Shown here: positions 24,251 to 34,000 of the stretch, one piece after another | How the letters are laid out: each line of letters begins with the position of its first letter | Position numbering within the stretch: the first letter of the stretch is position 1 | NCBI RefSeq assembly: GCF_003027925.1 | Contig: NZ_PYPS01000022.1 | Span: forward strand, 1-64,000 | Direction of reading: 5' to 3' | DNA from: Micromonospora sp. RP3T | GTDB taxonomy: Bacteria; Actinomycetota; Actinomycetes; Mycobacteriales; Micromonosporaceae | DNA: 64,000 bases | Notes under the pieces: model-generated | What the model was told of the DNA's origin: nothing | What the model saw: the letters and a program-made list of their open reading frames with translations, nothing else | The model's database searches: none | Translations under genes and position numbers: made by a program

Positions 24251-24303
24251 GCCGGCCGTCCCCGGTCCGGGCCACGGTGCGGGGCAGCGGGCACGTCGTC
24301 CTC

Positions 24304-25959
24304 CTAGCCGGGGGTGCAGTAGTTGTAGAGGGTCACGTACACCGGGGACGCCGAGGTGGCCGCGTTGCCGGCGGCGTCGACGGCGGTGACCTCGATCGGG
24401 ATGCGGGTGCTCTGCCTCGGCGCGGCCAGCGGGCCGAGCGGGCCGGTGAACACGCCGCGTCCGGCGGCGGCCATCCGGACCGTGCCGGTGGCGCCCCCGA
24501 GCAGGTAGCGGAACGTGACCGTCAGGGCGGCCGGGCCGCTGCGGTCGTCGGTGACGGTGACGGTGACGGTGACGGTGCTGCTCTGCACCCCGTACGGGCA
24601 GCCCTTCGGTTCGAGCTGGCCCGGGTCGACCGTCACCCCACCGACGGCCGGCGCGGTGACGTCCGGCGGGGGCGGCGGCGCGGTGCGGCGCGACGGGGTG
24701 GAGGCCGGCGCGCTGGTGCGTACCGTTGGCCGGGTCGGCGATCGCGTGCCGTCAGGGGTGGCGGACGGCGTGCCCGTCGGCGGATCGGGCGGGACGGACG
24801 GCGCGGGCGACACGGTGGCGGTGCTGTCCGGTGTGGCGGTGTCCGTCGGCTCCGGCGCGGCCGGGCCGGTGGGGCCGGCGCCGGCCGGCGACAGGCCGGC
24901 GGGCGCCTTGGCGGCCGACGTCTCGCGGGCGGCGTAGCTGTAGCCGGCGCCACCGACCAGCACGGCGGCGACCACGGCGCCGGTCGCCAGCAGAACGCGC
25001 TTGCGTCCCCGTTGGAACAGGCGGCCCCGGCCGATCGTGGCGCCGAGCGCGGTGCCGGCCACCGCGGTGGCGCCCCCCGCCCGGTCGGGGAACGGCCACA
25101 GCGCGGCCAGCAGGGCGGCCCGCCGGGCCAGCTCGCGCAGCCCGCGCTCCTCCCAGTCGGGCCCGTATCCGATGCCGGCCACCCGGTCCAGCAGTTCCAG
25201 GAAGACCGCGGCCGGTTGCGGCCGGTCGTCGGGGCGCTTGGCCATGCCGTGGCGGAGCAGCTCGTGCACCGGCACGGGCGCCGGGTCGGTGGGGATCGGC
25301 GCGCTGGCGTGCTGGTCGCGCAGGGAGAGCAGGCCGGGTCCCTGGTACGGGGGCCGCCCGGTGAGGCACTCGAAGAACGTGGCGGTCGCGGCGTAGATGT
25401 CGCAGGCCGGGCTGGCCGGGGCGCCGGTCCACTGCTCCGGCGCCATGTAGCGGGGCGTGCCGGAGACCGTGGTGTCACTGCCCCGACCGATCGGCATGGC
25501 GATCCCGAAGTCGGCGAGCTTACTCAGCCCGGCACCGGAGACGAGCACGTTCTCCGGCTTGTAGTCGCGGTGCACGACGCCGTGGGCGTGGGCGGCGGCG
25601 AGCCCGGCGAGCGAGCCCTTCAGCACACAGAGCGCCGCCTCGGGCGTGGTCGGGCCGTGTGCGCGCAGCATCTGCCGCAACGACACGCCGTCGACCAGTT
25701 CCATCACGATGGCCGCGCCGTGCGGGGACTCGACGTACTCGTAGAGCCGGCTGACGTGCGGGTCGTCGACCTCGCCGAGCAGCCGGGCCTCGTCGCGGAA
25801 GGCGGCCCGGAACGAGGAGTCGGCGCCGAGATCGCGGACCAGGTACTTGATCGCGACCGGGGTGCCGGTGCTGTCGTGGGTGGCCAGCACGACACTGCCG
25901 GACGCCCCGGAGCCGAGCGTGCGAACCGGCGTGTAGCCGGACAGCTGCCAGCCGCTCAT
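24304..25959 (-). CDS. Receptor-type serine/threonine protein kinase
   Basis: A 551-aa transmembrane Hanks-type kinase. The kinase domain (~8-265) has a glycine loop LGSGASGSVV, Lys38 in VAIKYL, catalytic HRDYKPEN (Asp132, Asn137), DFG at 150-152 and an APE at 173-175. The activation loop holds Thr/Ser residues (DTTVSGT). One membrane helix lies near residue 350, followed by a Thr/Pro-rich linker and an external C-terminal domain (~455-551) with Ig-like strands and two Cys. There are no PASTA repeats, so it is not PknB. Start ATG 25959; the 190 bp upstream is non-coding and holds its promoter. Confidence 0.93.
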   Translation of the reverse strand: MSGWQLSGYTPVRTLGSGASGSVVLATHDSTGTPVAIKYLVRDLGADSSFRAAFRDEARLLGEVDDPHVSRLYEYVESPHGAAIVMELVDGVSLRQMLRAHGPTTPEAALCVLKGSLAGLAAAHAHGVVHRDYKPENVLVSGAGLSKLADFGIAMPIGRGSDTTVSGTPRYMAPEQWTGAPASPACDIYAATATFFECLTGRPPYQGPGLLSLRDQHASAPIPTDPAPVPVHELLRHGMAKRPDDRPQPAAVFLELLDRVAGIGYGPDWEERGLRELARRAALLAALWPFPDRAGGATAVAGTALGATIGRGRLFQRGRKRVLLATGAVVAAVLVGGAGYSYAARETSAAKAPAGLSPAGAGPTGPAAPEPTDTATPDSTATVSPAPSVPPDPPTGTPSATPDGTRSPTRPTVRTSAPASTPSRRTAPPPPPDVTAPAVGGVTVDPGQLEPKGCPYGVQSSTVTVTVTVTDDRSGPAALTVTFRYLLGGATGTVRMAAAGRGVFTGPLGPLAAPRQSTRIPIEVTAVDAAGNAATSASPVYVTLYNYCTPG

Positions 25960-26150
25960 GCGACCCACTCCAGGGCGTTCCAGGGGCGGATGTCGGTGGC
26001 CGCCTCGCTGGTCATTCTGGTCGCATCGCGGCTGCCGGCCATCGGCGCAACGGATGCTTCCGCGCACCGGACGGCGATCCCGGATCCGGCCGCGGGCGAC
26101 GGATGGTCGGTAACGGACACACCGTCAGTGCTAGCAGACACCGGCAAGCG

Positions 26151-27332
26151 TCAGCCGGTCGGTCGCTCCCGGTCAGCGGCACGCCCCAGCGCCACCATCC
26201 GCTGGGTCTCCTCGCGGCGCCGGACCAGCAGCGCGCCGGCCAGGAACGTGACCGGCGGAGCGAGCGCCAGCATCGCCCACTGCACGCCGACCAGCGGGAT
26301 CACATGTCCCATGTGGGCGGTGGACGCCGCCCAGCCGGACAACGCGCCGTCGATCACCAGGACGAGGGCGGCCACCGGTGCCAGCAGCACCACGACCCGC
26401 CGCCGTACCGCCGCCGCCAGGGTGAGCACGGCCACGCTGACCGCGAGGGCGGCCCCGGCGAGACCGGCGTGGTAGAGCCACATGGCCGCCTCGCCGGTGG
26501 TGCTCAGGCCGAGGAAGCTCTCATAGGTGACCAGATCGGTGAACACGCGCGGACGGGTCGCCCGGTTCAGTTCCAGCAGTCCGGCCCCCACGATCGGGCC
26601 GGTCGTCAGCGCGGCGAGCCGGCGCGGACCCAGCACGCGTACCGCCCGGCGTGACGGTGCGGGCAGGGTGAGCGCGGCGGCGGCGATCACCGCGAGAGTG
26701 AACTGCGGGAGCGTGTCGACGACGTACCCGGGTTGGTCGACCGCGCCGGGGCCGACCAACAGCAGCCATCCGGCGACACCGGCCCAGGCCAGGACCGCGG
26801 CGACCCGGCGCGGCCCGACCGCGGCGGCCATCGCGACCGCCACCCAACCGGCCACCCGTAGCCAGTCGACCGCGTCCGGCCGGGCGGGCGGCAGCGGCGG
26901 CGGCAGCGACGGATCCACCACGAGCTGGTCCAGCACGTTCTTCCCGGCGGCGGCGGCGAGCACCACGGCCACCAGCAGACCGGTGACGGCGGCGGCGTCG
27001 GCCCAGGCCGGCGCGGTGAACCCCCGTGCGCCCACCCGCAGCCGGGCCCGCAGCCCCGCCCCCACCAGGTCGACCGTGTCGGCGAGGCCGGGACGGGTCT
27101 GCCCCGGTCGCGCGCCGGCCAGCAGCACGGCCAGCATCTCCTCCTCGTACACCCGGCGGTGCGCCCAGGGATGGACGGCCAGCAGCCGACGGTAGCGGCG
27201 CTCCAGCTCGGCGCTCGCGCGGTGCTCACCGGGCATGCCCGCACCGCCCTCACCGCGCTCGGTGCGCTCGGTCATGCGGTGCCGATCGGGCACGCCCTCA
27301 CGGCCCTCGCTGCGCTCGGTGCGCTCGGTCAT
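26151..27332 (-). CDS. Polytopic membrane protein in padR operon
   Basis: A 393-aa protein. A short cytoplasmic N-terminal segment (ELERRYRRLLAVHPWAHRRVYEEEMLAVLL), typical of proteins encoded downstream of PadR regulators, is followed by about eight hydrophobic helices. Function unknown; a permease-associated or stress-related role is plausible. The ATG at 27332 overlaps the padR stop (ATGA), but the first 38 residues are a duplicated 19-residue segment from a 57-bp DNA repeat. ATGs at 27275 and 27236 are also in frame, and family-like sequence begins just after 27236, so the true start is uncertain. Confidence 0.85.
   Translation of the reverse strand: MTERTERSEGREGVPDRHRMTERTERGEGGAGMPGEHRASAELERRYRRLLAVHPWAHRRVYEEEMLAVLLAGARPGQTRPGLADTVDLVGAGLRARLRVGARGFTAPAWADAAAVTGLLVAVVLAAAAGKNVLDQLVVDPSLPPPLPPARPDAVDWLRVAGWVAVAMAAAVGPRRVAAVLAWAGVAGWLLLVGPGAVDQPGYVVDTLPQFTLAVIAAAALTLPAPSRRAVRVLGPRRLAALTTGPIVGAGLLELNRATRPRVFTDLVTYESFLGLSTTGEAAMWLYHAGLAGAALAVSVAVLTLAAAVRRRVVVLLAPVAALVLVIDGALSGWAASTAHMGHVIPLVGVQWAMLALAPPVTFLAGALLVRRREETQRMVALGRAADRERPTG
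27219..27332 (-). repeat. 57-bp tandem repeat containing the start codon
   Basis: Two 57-bp units (27332-27276 and 27275-27219 on the minus strand), each beginning ATGACCGAGCGCACCGAGCGC and ending CACCGC. They are about 80% identical overall and identical over the first 21 bases. The first ATG overlaps the padR stop, and padR itself ends with the same CACCGC-ATGA context. The units encode MTERTER-type 19-residue segments in frame with the membrane protein. Confidence 0.85.
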
Positions 27333-27676
27333 GCGGTGCCGCCTTCGGGCAGCAGGCCGGCGGCGCGCAGGCGGCGGCCGGCGGTGTCGGCGTGCCGGCG
27401 CAGCCGGTCCACCTCGTCGGCGAGCCTCGTCGCGCCCAGCGCGGTGAGCCGGTAATAGCGGCGCAGCCGGGACTGCACCACCTCCTCCCGATCCACCTCG
27501 ATCAGACCGTCGGACCGCAGCCGGTCCAGCGCGGCGTAGAGCGTGCCGGCCCGCAACCGGATCCGGCCGTCGGAGATGCGGAGCACGTCCTCGACGACCG
27601 CGTAGCCGTGCCGGGGTTCCTCGGCCAACGCGGTGAGGATCAGGAACGTCGGTTCACGCAACGGCGGCTCATTCAC
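27329..27676 (-). CDS. PadR-family transcriptional regulator
   Basis: A 115-aa winged-helix repressor. It starts LREPTFLILTALAEEPRHGYAVVEDV and has the PadR hallmark GTLYAALDRLRSDGLIEVD (~residues 43-62) plus a C-terminal dimerisation helix. It is co-transcribed with the membrane protein gene (ATGA overlap). A direct repeat of GCATATACSG upstream (27684-27710) is a candidate autoregulatory site. Confidence 0.93.
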   Translation of the reverse strand: MNEPPLREPTFLILTALAEEPRHGYAVVEDVLRISDGRIRLRAGTLYAALDRLRSDGLIEVDREEVVQSRLRRYYRLTALGATRLADEVDRLRRHADTAGRRLRAAGLLPEGGTA

Positions 27677-27683
27677 CCCGTCA

Positions 27684-27710
27684 GCATATACCGTTCACCG
27701 GCATATACGG
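27684..27710 (-). promoter_or_regulatory. Direct-repeat operator candidate upstream of padR
   Basis: Two 10-base copies GCATATACCG (27684-27693) and GCATATACGG (27701-27710), 17 bases apart, the most AT-rich spot around. They lie 8-34 bases upstream of the padR ATG, where an autorepressor would bind or where the -10 region lies. The match to any published PadR site was not tested. Confidence 0.5.
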
Positions 27711-27738
27711 CTCGGGTGCGGTGGTTCGGGTGGGGTGG

Positions 27739-29517
27739 TCAGAAGCGGCGGGTTGGGGGGACGCCGCCGGGTGGGGGGCGGCGCAGCAGCCAGAGCGGGT
27801 TGCTCGCCGCGACGACGGCACCCTCGCGGTCGCGGACCTGGGTGCGCAGGTACGCGCCGGTGCCCACCCGCACCGGCAGGTCGTGCCAGCCCTGGCGGAG
27901 CTGACGCCACGGCACCTGTCCGGTCCGGATCGCGGGCGTCGGATCCGCGACGCCCGCGGAGTCGACGTCGCCGGTGACCACCTCCAGGGCGGCCCCGGCC
28001 GGCAGGTCGGTGGCGCGTACCCGCACCGTCACGGTGTCGTCGGCGACGGTGGGCAACGCGCCCATGGCGCTGCGACCGCCCAGCTCCAGGTCCAGCGCGC
28101 CCCGGTAGGCGGCCAGGTCGGCGAACCACGCCTGCCCGGCGCGCAGCGCCGCGACCAGGTCGTCCCGGCGGGTGGAACCGGCCCAGACGGAGGTGATCCA
28201 CCGGTCCCGCCCGGCCCGCCAGTCGGTGCCGTCGTGGTCGTCGGTGACGCCGACGGCGGTCAACGGGATCGCGTTACGGGCCGCCACGTCGTACGCCCAG
28301 AGGTGGTCCTCGACCGGGGTCCGTCCGATCTCGATCAGGTCGACGCCGAGCCCGCGCCGCGCCACCAGCAGCCGGGCCAGTGAGTCACGCCGCTCCACGT
28401 CCAGCGGATGGTTCCAGCAGACCACGCCACCGTGGGCGTGCAGGAACTCCACCATCCGTCCGGTCGCGTCGACGTCGTTGTCCCGCACCGGCGGGGACGG
28501 GAAGCGGGGCAGCGTGCCGTCGCCACCGAACCAGTTGAGGTGGCGCACCATGGACACCTCGTACGCCCGGTGGTGGGTCACCTCCGGATACGCCCCGGCG
28601 TAGCCGCTCAGCACCTCGGCGCGCAGCTCCTCGCCGGCCTGCCCGGCGCGGCGGGCCCGGTCGAAGACCAGCCGGTCGACCAGGTACGCGCCCCGCGCGC
28701 CGCCGGTGACGGCGACGCCGAGGCGCAGCCCGCGCAGCGAGTTGTCGCCGGCCACCAGGTCGGGCCAGAGTCGCCGGACGTCGGCGAGCAGGTCGAGCGT
28801 GTGCCGCCGCCAGACGCCGGCCGGGGCGGGCCGGTCGACCGTGCCGTGCCGGCCGTCGACGGTGTGCCGGGCCGCGTCGGTGCCGCCGATCCGGTAGCGC
28901 AGCACCAGCTGCCCGGCGGGCCGGCCGGGCCCGGCCGGGTGGTGGGACAACGCGATCTCGACGGTCAGCGTGGCGTCCGGCCCGGTCGACTCGGGTCGCA
29001 CGTCGAGGTGGAGCGTGGTGTCGGTGATGTTCCCGGTGTGCGTCCAGTTCCACGCCTTGCCGGCGTACCAGTGGGTGCCGGCACCGGCGGCGGTGAGGCG
29101 CAACGCGCGGCCGGGTCCGTCGGCGGCGTCCGGGACGGCGACGAAGTCGGCGGACGAGTCGGTGAGCCGCCCCTCGGTGGCCGGGTGCCAGGTCCAGGCG
29201 AGCCCGCCCTCCGGCTCCTCCGGCCCGTCGAAGTGCACGACGCGGCGGTGGTCGTGCGCGGCCACCCGGAAGTCGTGGTCGGTCCACCAGAGCACGTCGA
29301 CGGCGTTGCGGCGGGCCTGGTCGAGGTGGGCGGCGTAGCTGGCGACACCCTCGCTGAACGAGGCGTGCAGGTGCATGGCCATGCTGACCGGCCGGCGTCC
29401 GTTCGGGACCGAGGGCGCCCGGTCGCGACCGAGCACCAGCCCCACCGGTACGCCGACCCCGGCGACCACCAACCCGCCCGCGGCGGCGAGCACCCCACGC
29501 CGATCCAGTCCCCGCAC
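27739..29517 (-). CDS. Tat-exported PHP-domain metallohydrolase (CehA/McbA-like)
   Basis: A 592-aa predicted secreted phosphoesterase-like enzyme. The N terminus has a twin-arginine signal (DRRGVLAAAGG) and hydrophobic h-region. The PHP metal site is visible as HLHASFSEG (His49, His51) and WWTDHDF (Asp80, His81), with a later CWNHPLD motif and a TDDHDGTD segment supplying further ligands. Between them is a ~200-residue beta-rich insertion (~130-330). The substrate is unknown. It diverges from the amidase gene; the ~150-bp spacer includes an AT-richer patch at 29590-29640 for promoters. Confidence 0.85.
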   Translation of the reverse strand: MRGLDRRGVLAAAGGLVVAGVGVPVGLVLGRDRAPSVPNGRRPVSMAMHLHASFSEGVASYAAHLDQARRNAVDVLWWTDHDFRVAAHDHRRVVHFDGPEEPEGGLAWTWHPATEGRLTDSSADFVAVPDAADGPGRALRLTAAGAGTHWYAGKAWNWTHTGNITDTTLHLDVRPESTGPDATLTVEIALSHHPAGPGRPAGQLVLRYRIGGTDAARHTVDGRHGTVDRPAPAGVWRRHTLDLLADVRRLWPDLVAGDNSLRGLRLGVAVTGGARGAYLVDRLVFDRARRAGQAGEELRAEVLSGYAGAYPEVTHHRAYEVSMVRHLNWFGGDGTLPRFPSPPVRDNDVDATGRMVEFLHAHGGVVCWNHPLDVERRDSLARLLVARRGLGVDLIEIGRTPVEDHLWAYDVAARNAIPLTAVGVTDDHDGTDWRAGRDRWITSVWAGSTRRDDLVAALRAGQAWFADLAAYRGALDLELGGRSAMGALPTVADDTVTVRVRATDLPAGAALEVVTGDVDSAGVADPTPAIRTGQVPWRQLRQGWHDLPVRVGTGAYLRTQVRDREGAVVAASNPLWLLRRPPPGGVPPTRRF

Positions 29518-29671
29518 ACGCCCTCCCCGACCCCGCCCGCGCCCCAGCGTAGAGGTGATGGCATTTGTCCTCTGGCGCGGCGCGGCATGGTGGCAATATT
29601 CTTCGACTCGCGCGCTTACCTTGGAGTTCCTTTACATCACCCGGCATCGGTCGGGTCATCGAGGAGATGCC

Positions 29672-30805
29672 ATGCACTTCGACCACCCCGAGCTGGACCG
29701 CCGCACGCTGCTGCGGGCCGGCCTCGGCGCCGCCGCGGTCGCGGTCGTCGGGAGCGAACTCGCGTTTCCGGCCGCCGCGCAGGCCGCGCCGGGCGCGGAC
29801 CTCGACTGGATCATCAGCTGCGACGAGTGGGCCGCCCGCCCGCCGGCCGACCCGCTGTCGGTCAGCGCGATCCCGACCAACAAGATCATCGTGCACCACA
29901 TGGCGTTCCCGAACGTCACCGACTACTCCGAGGAACACGCCAAGCAGCTCGCCCGTGACTGCCAGGACCTGCACATGGACGGCAACGGCTGGTCGGACAC
30001 CGGGCAGCACTTCACGGTGAGCCGGGGCGGTCACGTCCTGGAGGGACGCCACGGCAGCCTGGAGCGGCTGCAGGCCGGCGACCGGCAGATGATCGCCGCG
30101 CACTGCCCGGGTGAGAACGGCCGCGCGATCGGCATCGAGAACGAGGGCACCTACGTCACCGAGACGCCGCCGGAGGAGCTGCTCGACGGCCTGGTCCGGC
30201 TCTGCACCGCGATCTGCCGGCAGTACGGGCTGCACGCGCACGACATCTTCGGCCACTGGGACTTCCGCGCCACCCAGTGCCCGGGCGCGATGTTCTACCG
30301 GGAGTTCCCCCGGCTGCGCCGCGAGGTCTTCCGCAAGCTCGGCACCCGGCTGGGTGACGTACCGGCGCGCCGCTGGCCGGACATCTGGCGCTTCGTCGGC
30401 GGCCCGGTCGTCCAGGTCGCGCAGTACCTGCTCACGTTCCGCGGCTACGCCGTGCCGGTCACCGGCGTGTTCGACGCCGCCACCGTGGCGGCGGTGCAGG
30501 ACTGGCAGGCCCGCAACGGGATCCCGGTCGACGTGGACGCCACGCTCACGGCGCCGACCTGGGAGACGCTCGCCCCGGAGCTGGACCAGCACGACACCGG
30601 CGTTCCGGTGGTCGCGGCGCAGTTCATGCTCGCCGCCAAGGGCTACGCGGAGGTGCTCCCGACCGGCGAGTACGACCACGTGACCCGCAGCGCGGTGAAG
30701 GACCTGCAACGCCTGCACGGGTTGCCGCCCACCGGCAAGCTCAGCACCAGCACCTGGTGCGCGCTGGTGGGGGGTGTGGTGCGCCAGTCGTTCCACAAGG
30801 GCTGA
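29672..30805 (+). CDS. Tat-exported N-acetylmuramoyl-L-alanine amidase (PGRP) with two peptidoglycan-binding domains
   Basis: A 377-aa secreted cell-wall hydrolase. A Tat signal (DRRTLLRAGLGAAAVAVVG) ends near AQA (~38). The amidase_2/PGRP domain (~45-215) has zinc ligands His75/76 in IVHHMAF, His in AAHCPGEN and Cys in ATQCPGAMF. Two peptidoglycan-binding_1 repeats follow (~230-300, VFDAATVAAVQDWQ, and ~305-370, TRSAVKDLQRLHGLPPTGKLS). It cleaves the bond between MurNAc and L-Ala. The ATG follows a GAGGAG site. Confidence 0.93.
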   Translation: MHFDHPELDRRTLLRAGLGAAAVAVVGSELAFPAAAQAAPGADLDWIISCDEWAARPPADPLSVSAIPTNKIIVHHMAFPNVTDYSEEHAKQLARDCQDLHMDGNGWSDTGQHFTVSRGGHVLEGRHGSLERLQAGDRQMIAAHCPGENGRAIGIENEGTYVTETPPEELLDGLVRLCTAICRQYGLHAHDIFGHWDFRATQCPGAMFYREFPRLRREVFRKLGTRLGDVPARRWPDIWRFVGGPVVQVAQYLLTFRGYAVPVTGVFDAATVAAVQDWQARNGIPVDVDATLTAPTWETLAPELDQHDTGVPVVAAQFMLAAKGYAEVLPTGEYDHVTRSAVKDLQRLHGLPPTGKLSTSTWCALVGGVVRQSFHKG

Positions 30806-30825
30806 CGGTCGCACCGGCGGGGAGC

Positions 30826-30861
30826 ACGGTGGGGGGTGGCAACGGCGCCGCCCCCCACCGT
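30826..30861 (+). terminator. Hairpin terminator after amidase gene
   Basis: Perfect 11-bp arms ACGGTGGGGGG / CCCCCCACCGT (30826-30836, 30851-30861) with a 14-base loop, 21 bases after the amidase stop. In the remaining gap up to 31074 there is a short GTGAG-TCATT-CTCAC inverted repeat (30966-30980) in an AT-leaning patch, possibly part of the acylase promoter. Confidence 0.75.
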
Positions 30862-31074
30862 CGCGTCCGGACCCCGCGCCTGGAGCGAAACGTCGGCATT
30901 CGCGGCTGGTGAACAACGGGTATCCCGGACGGCGGTCCGCCGCCGATCATTGCCCGGAGATAGATGTGAGTCATTCTCACCTCCGGGTGGAACGCCCGGG
31001 CGCGGAGGGCGAGACGTCGGCAACCGGCAGCCGGGCGTACCGAAGGCCCGACTCCGCGTCCCCGGAGGATCGCC

Positions 31075-34000
31075 ATGCCCCGACCCCCACTCCGTGCCCG
31101 GCTCGCGGCGCTCACCGCCGCCGCCCTGACCGCGAGCGTGCTGACCGTCACCCCGCCCTCACCGGCGCTGGCGGCCACCACGTTCGCCGCCAACGACTAC
31201 TGCCTCGGCCAGTGCGCCGACATCCTGCCTCCCGGGCAGAACGGCAACGCCACGCTCGTCGCCATCCTGGCCCACCAGACGCTCGGCACCCGCCCGGCGC
31301 ACTCCAGCGACCAGCTCGACGAGTACGCCAACCTGGTCTACAACTACGCCGGGCTGACCGACGAGCAGATCGCCCAGTTCTACAACGACTCCTCGTTCGG
31401 CATCCCCGCCGCGCAGGTCGAGAGCACCGTCTCGCCGCGCTCGGACGTCACCATCGTGCGGGACAAGGCCACCGGCGTCCCGCACGTCACCGGCACCACC
31501 CGCGGCGGCACCATGTTCGGCGCCGGCTACGCCGGGGCCCAGGACCGGCTCTGGGTGATGGACCTGCTGCGGCACGTCGGCCGCGGCAACGTCACCTCGT
31601 TCGCCGGCGGCGCCCCCGGCAACCGGGAGCTGGAGCAGAGCGTCTGGGCCAACTCGCCCTACACCGAGGCGGACCTCCAGGCCCAGGTGGACGCGCTGCG
31701 GCAGAAGGGCGCCCGGGGCCAGCAGCTCTACACCGACGTGGTCGACTACATCGCCGGCATCAACGCCTACATCGACAAGTCGATCGCCGACGACAACTAC
31801 CCCGGCGAGTACGTGCTCGCCGGCGCCGGCAAGCCGAAGCACTTCACCATGACCGACCTGATCGCCACCGCCGGCGTGATCGGCGGCCTGTTCGGCGGCG
31901 GGGGTGGCAGCGAGATCCAGTCCGCGCTGGTCCGGGTCGCCGCCCGCGCCAAGTACGGCGCCACCGAGGGCGACAAGGTCTGGGCGGCGTTCCGCTCGCA
32001 GAACGACCCGGAGACCGTGCTCACGCTGCACGACGGGCAGAGCTTCCCGTACGGGGCCACGCCGCCGGGGGCGACCAGCGCGGTGCTCCCCGACGCCGGT
32101 TCGGTGGTCGCCGAGCCGCTCGCCTACGACGCCACCGGCGGGGCCGCCGCCCGCACCGGCGCCAGCACCGCCACCAAGGACCTGCTCGGCGGCCTGGCCA
32201 ACCTGCGCGCGCACGGTATGTCCAACGCGGTCGTGGTCTCCGGCCGGCACACCACCACCGGCAACCCGGTCGCCGTGTTCGGGCCGCAGACCGGCTACTT
32301 CGCGCCGCAACTGCTGATGCTCCAGGAGTTGCAGGGCCCCGGGATCAGCGCGCGCGGCGCCGCGTTCGCCGGGCTCAACCTCTACGTGCTGCTCGGTCGC
32401 GGCCAGGACTACGCGTGGAGCGCCACCTCCGCCTCGCAGGACCTGACCGACACGTACGCGGTGCCGCTGTGCACCACCGACGGCAGCGCGCCGACGCTGC
32501 GCACCAACCGCTACCTGTACCACGGGCAGTGCCTCGCGATGGAGACGCTGGAGCAGCGCAACTCCTGGTCGCCGACGCTCGCCGACTCCACCCCGGCCGG
32601 CTCGTACACGCTGCGCGCGTCGCGCACGAAGTACGGGCTGGTCGCGTACCGGGGGCTGGTGAACGGGCAGCCGACCGCGTTCACCAAGCTGCGCTCCACC
32701 TACCGGCACGAGGCCGACTCGGCGATCGGCTTCCAGGCGTTCAACGACCCGTCGGCGATGGGCAGCGCGGCGGCGTTCCAGGCGTCCGCGGCCAGCGTCG
32801 GGTACGCGTTCAACTGGTTCTACGTCAACTCGACCGAGGCGGCGTACTACAACTCCGGCGCGAACCCGGTCCGGTCGTCGGTCACCGACCCGAACCTGCC
32901 GACGAAGGCCGAACCGGCGTACGAGTGGGCCGGCTGGAACCCGGACACCAACGACGCCAGCTACGCCCCGGCGTCGGCGCACCCGCAGTCGGTCAACCAG
33001 GACTACTACGTGAGCTGGAACAACAAGCAGGCCCGTGACTTCGGGGCGGCGGACGGCAACTTCAGCTTCGGCTCCGTACACCGGGGTCAGTTGCTGGACG
33101 GCCCGGTGCGCGCCGCGATCGCCCAGCGCAAGCTCGGCCGCGCCGACGTCGTGAAGATCATGGCGGACGCGGCGGTGACCGACCTGCGCGGCCAGCAGGT
33201 CCTCGGCGACCTGCTGCGGGTGCTGGACAGCGCGCCGGTCACCGACCCGGCGCTGGCCGACGCGGTCGGCAAGCTGCGGGCCTGGCAGCAGGCCGGCAGC
33301 CGGCGGGTGGAGACGTCGCCCGGCTCGAAGGTCTACCAGCACGCCGACGCCATCCGGATCTTCGACGCCTGGTGGCCGCTGCTGGCCTCGGCCGAGTTCC
33401 GGCCCGGCCTCGGGCCGGACCTGTACGCCGCACTGGTGGACGCCATCGAGGTCAACGAGGCGCCCTCCGGCGGCCAGAACGGCGGGCGCGACGGCGCGGC
33501 GAGCTGGGCGTTGCAGGGCCAGGCGCACAAGGGCTCGTCGTTCCAGTACGGCTGGTGGGGCTACGTCGACAAGGACGTGCGCACCGTGCTCGGCGACCCG
33601 GTGGCCGGCGGGCTGGGGCGTGCGTACTGCGGCAACGGCGACCTCGGCGCCTGCCGGACGGCGCTGCTCGGCGCGCTCGGCCAGGCCGCCGCCGTGCCCG
33701 CCACCACTGTCTACCCGGGCGACAAGTCCTGCGGCGCCGGCGACCAGTGGTGCGCCGACTCGATCGCCCAGTCCGGGCTCGGCGGCATCACCCACCCGCT
33801 GATCGCCTGGCAGAACCGCCCCACCTACCAGCAGGTCGTCTCGTTCCCGGCGCGCCGGGGCGACGACGTCACCAACCTGGCCCAGGGGCGCCCGGCCAGC
33901 GCGTCGAGCACCCAGTTCCTGACCAGCTACACGCCGGACAAGGCGGTCGACGGCAGCCTGGGCAGCCGGTGGGCCAGCAGCTACAACGACAACCAGTGGC

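Noticed and set aside
27219..27332. Treating the duplicated MTERTER segment as a functional N-terminal domain
   Set aside because: It coincides exactly with a DNA tandem repeat at the gene junction and lacks fold-like composition; listed instead as a repeat with an uncertain start.
30954..30986. Possible structured element upstream of the acylase gene (CCGGAG...CTCCGG enclosing GTGAG/CTCAC)
   Set aside because: Arms are only 5-6 bases with an unbalanced 6-base bulge; too weak to list as a separate regulatory site.
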